Assembly (NCBI RefSeq): GCF_900116605.1
Contig: NZ_FPBC01000001.1
Location: 186,001 to 250,000, forward strand
Source of the DNA: Pseudomonas marincola
Lineage (GTDB): Bacteria; Pseudomonadota; Gammaproteobacteria; Pseudomonadales; Pseudomonadaceae
Direction of reading: 5' to 3'
DNA: 64,000 nt
In this document: positions 62,788-64,000 of the stretch, in pieces
Layout: each line of letters starts with the position of its first letter
How positions within the stretch are numbered: the stretch's first letter is position 1
Notes under the pieces: model-generated
Told to the model about the DNA's origin: nothing
The model's database searches: none
Seen by the model: only the letters and a program-made list of their open reading frames with translations
Program-made: the position numbers and the translations under genes

Positions 62788-64000
62788 ATGCTTAAAGCCC
62801 TGCGCCATTTGGCCATCGCCAGTTTCCTGATCCCCTTGACGCTGCCGCTCACCGTAAGCGCTGCCTCTTACCTGCCGAGCAATGTCGAAAAATCCCTGAA
62901 AGCCAGCAAAGTCAGCCCGCAATCTTTATCCGTTGCGGTCGTTCCATTGAGCCGTGCGGGCGATAGCAATTTTTACAACGCCGATGTCTCGGTCAATCCG
63001 GCATCGACCATGAAAATCATCACCACTTATGCGGCGCTCGAATTGCTCGGGCCGACCTATCAGTGGCGCACAGACTTCTATGCCGACGGCCCGGTGCGCG
63101 GCGGCGTGCTCAATGGCAATCTCTACTTCAAGGGCGGTGGCGACCCGAAGCTCAACATGGAGAAACTCTGGCTGCTGCTGCGCGACCTGCGCGCCAACGG
63201 CGTGACCAAGGTGACCGGCGATCTGGTGCTCGATCGCAGCTACTTCAAACAGCCACAACTGCCCGCATTCAATGATGATGGCGGCGACAAGAACAAACCA
63301 TATCTGGTGACCCCGGACTCACTGCTGGTCAACCTCAAGGCCGTGCGCGTGGTCACCCGCAACGATGGCGGCAAGATCAACGTTTCTATCGAACCACCGA
63401 TTGCGACCATTCGCGTCGATAACCGGGTCAAAGCCCTCAAGGCCGCCAAATGCCCGGCCTGGCCTGAAGTGCGTCTGAATCCGGTGGCCGAATTCGATGG
63501 CACCACGCTGATTGTCGACGGCAAGCTGGCCGATGGTTGCAGCTCACAGGCCTACCTGTCGCTGCTCGATCACCCAAGCTATGCCGCTGGCGCAGTCCGC
63601 GCGATCTGGGCCGAACTGGGCGGCAGCATCCTCGGCAAAGACCGTCAGGGCAGTGTCCCGAGCAGCGCCAAATTGCTCGCGCGGGCCTACTCACCGGATC
63701 TGGTCGAGATCATTCGCGACATCAACAAATACAGCAACAACACCATGGCCCGTCAGTTGTTTCTCAGTATCGGCGCCAAGTACCGCACCCCTGCCGACGC
63801 CGATGATTCGATGGCAGCGCAGCGCGCCATTCGCAGCTGGCTGGCACGCAAAGGCATCACCGCCACGCAACTGGTGATGGAGAACGGCTCCGGTCTGTCG
63901 CGCGCCGAACGCGTGAGTGTGCGCGAGATGTCGAAGATCCTGCAGACTGCGTGGAAAAGCCCCTACGCCGCCGAGTTCATCAGTTCGCTGCCGTTAACCG
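62788..64000 (+). CDS. dacB: D-alanyl-D-alanine carboxypeptidase/endopeptidase PBP4 (3' end cut off)
   Basis: The frame runs off the right edge after 404 codons. The signal peptide is MLKALRHLAIASFLIPLTLP, with cleavage near SAA. The catalytic SxxK is S73-T-M-K76 (NPASTMK). The SxN motif lies in NKYSNNTMARQ near residue 315, and GGGDPKL and ENGSGLSRAERVS are typical of class C PBP4 (S13). The KTG box would lie beyond the window. The enzyme trims or cleaves peptidoglycan cross-links in the periplasm. AGGGGGCG precedes the ATG. About 80 residues should be missing. Confidence 0.94.
   Translation, partial: MLKALRHLAIASFLIPLTLPLTVSAASYLPSNVEKSLKASKVSPQSLSVAVVPLSRAGDSNFYNADVSVNPASTMKIITTYAALELLGPTYQWRTDFYADGPVRGGVLNGNLYFKGGGDPKLNMEKLWLLLRDLRANGVTKVTGDLVLDRSYFKQPQLPAFNDDGGDKNKPYLVTPDSLLVNLKAVRVVTRNDGGKINVSIEPPIATIRVDNRVKALKAAKCPAWPEVRLNPVAEFDGTTLIVDGKLADGCSSQAYLSLLDHPSYAAGAVRAIWAELGGSILGKDRQGSVPSSAKLLARAYSPDLVEIIRDINKYSNNTMARQLFLSIGAKYRTPADADDSMAAQRAIRSWLARKGITATQLVMENGSGLSRAERVSVREMSKILQTAWKSPYAAEFISSLPLT

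Noticed and set aside
1..64000. CRISPR array, complete insertion sequence or toxin-antitoxin pair
   Set aside because: No regularly spaced repeats, transposase motifs with terminal inverted repeats, or recognisable toxin-antitoxin pair were found. The only mobile feature supported is the attC array.

Overview
The window is a contiguous piece of a gammaproteobacterial chromosome, almost certainly Pseudomonas (sensu lato). This rests on gene content and order: an OprD-family porin, CheV, MocR next to PaiB, a napEDABC operon, sstT, the yqjD/yqjE/yqjK-like trio, and yggL beside dacB. Coding is dense and the gene bodies are fairly GC-rich. Both window edges cut genes: mobA on the left and dacB on the right. 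No rRNA, CRISPR array, complete insertion sequence or prophage was seen. One tRNA-Pro(CGG) with a readable sigma70 promoter and a terminator lies near the left end.

Layout. 1-9.6 kb: mobA (partial), a YgdI/YgdR lipoprotein, tRNA-Pro, ppnN, a zinc-less MDR oxidoreductase, tam, a secreted sulfatase and DNA polymerase II (polB). 9.7-11.4 kb: a small orphan cassette array. Two integron-type attC sites, and perhaps a decayed third, frame an unknown 121-aa gene and a TIR-domain gene; no integrase is visible. 11.7-14.1 kb: a BON-domain periplasmic protein behind a convincing sigma54 promoter, then a leftward detoxification-type run (DJ-1/PfpI, ABM monooxygenase, gloA, rof) divergent from a LysR regulator. 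15-19.8 kb: MocR regulator divergent from paiB-GNAT-GNAT, then cheV and a glutaredoxin-like gene. 20-30 kb: OprD porin with dyads upstream, ttcA, DnaJ-related, Yip1, sprT, a trypsin-like peptidase, an alpha-methylacyl-CoA racemase-like protein, a stand-alone copy of the Gcd membrane domain, an AraC regulator and an MFS exporter.

30.2-34.3 kb is the periplasmic nitrate reductase operon napEDABC. 34.4-40.3 kb holds an EamA transporter whose Shine-Dalgarno lies inside a long hairpin, a phosphopantetheinyl transferase, apeB, gmhA, a YceH-family gene and sstT. 40.3-46.7 kb is the best candidate for an under-described system: a GntR/UTRA (PhnF-like) regulator divergent from a tightly packed operon. 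That operon encodes a periplasmic binding protein, a compact cytoplasmic phosphodiesterase of the alkaline phosphatase superfamily, two permeases, an ATPase and a HAD-IB phosphatase. A near-perfect PhnF-type operator sits 25 bp upstream of the first gene, which suggests import of an intact organophosphorus compound and its stepwise hydrolysis inside the cell.

46.8-52.6 kb: msrB, a DUF427 gene, then a second secreted sulfatase with a 3beta-HSD-like short-chain dehydrogenase/epimerase, a ChrR-like cupin and a divergent AraC regulator, possibly a sulfate-ester catabolic locus. 52.6-64 kb: amt (no glnK beside it) with a sigma54-type promoter, the yqjDEK-like membrane-stress trio, an EAL phosphodiesterase with a YkuI-like C-terminal sensor, dgt, a FUSC-family membrane protein, a dCache-HAMP-GAF-HD-GYP protein, yggL and dacB.

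All functions are inferred from motifs and remembered family sequences; no search was run.
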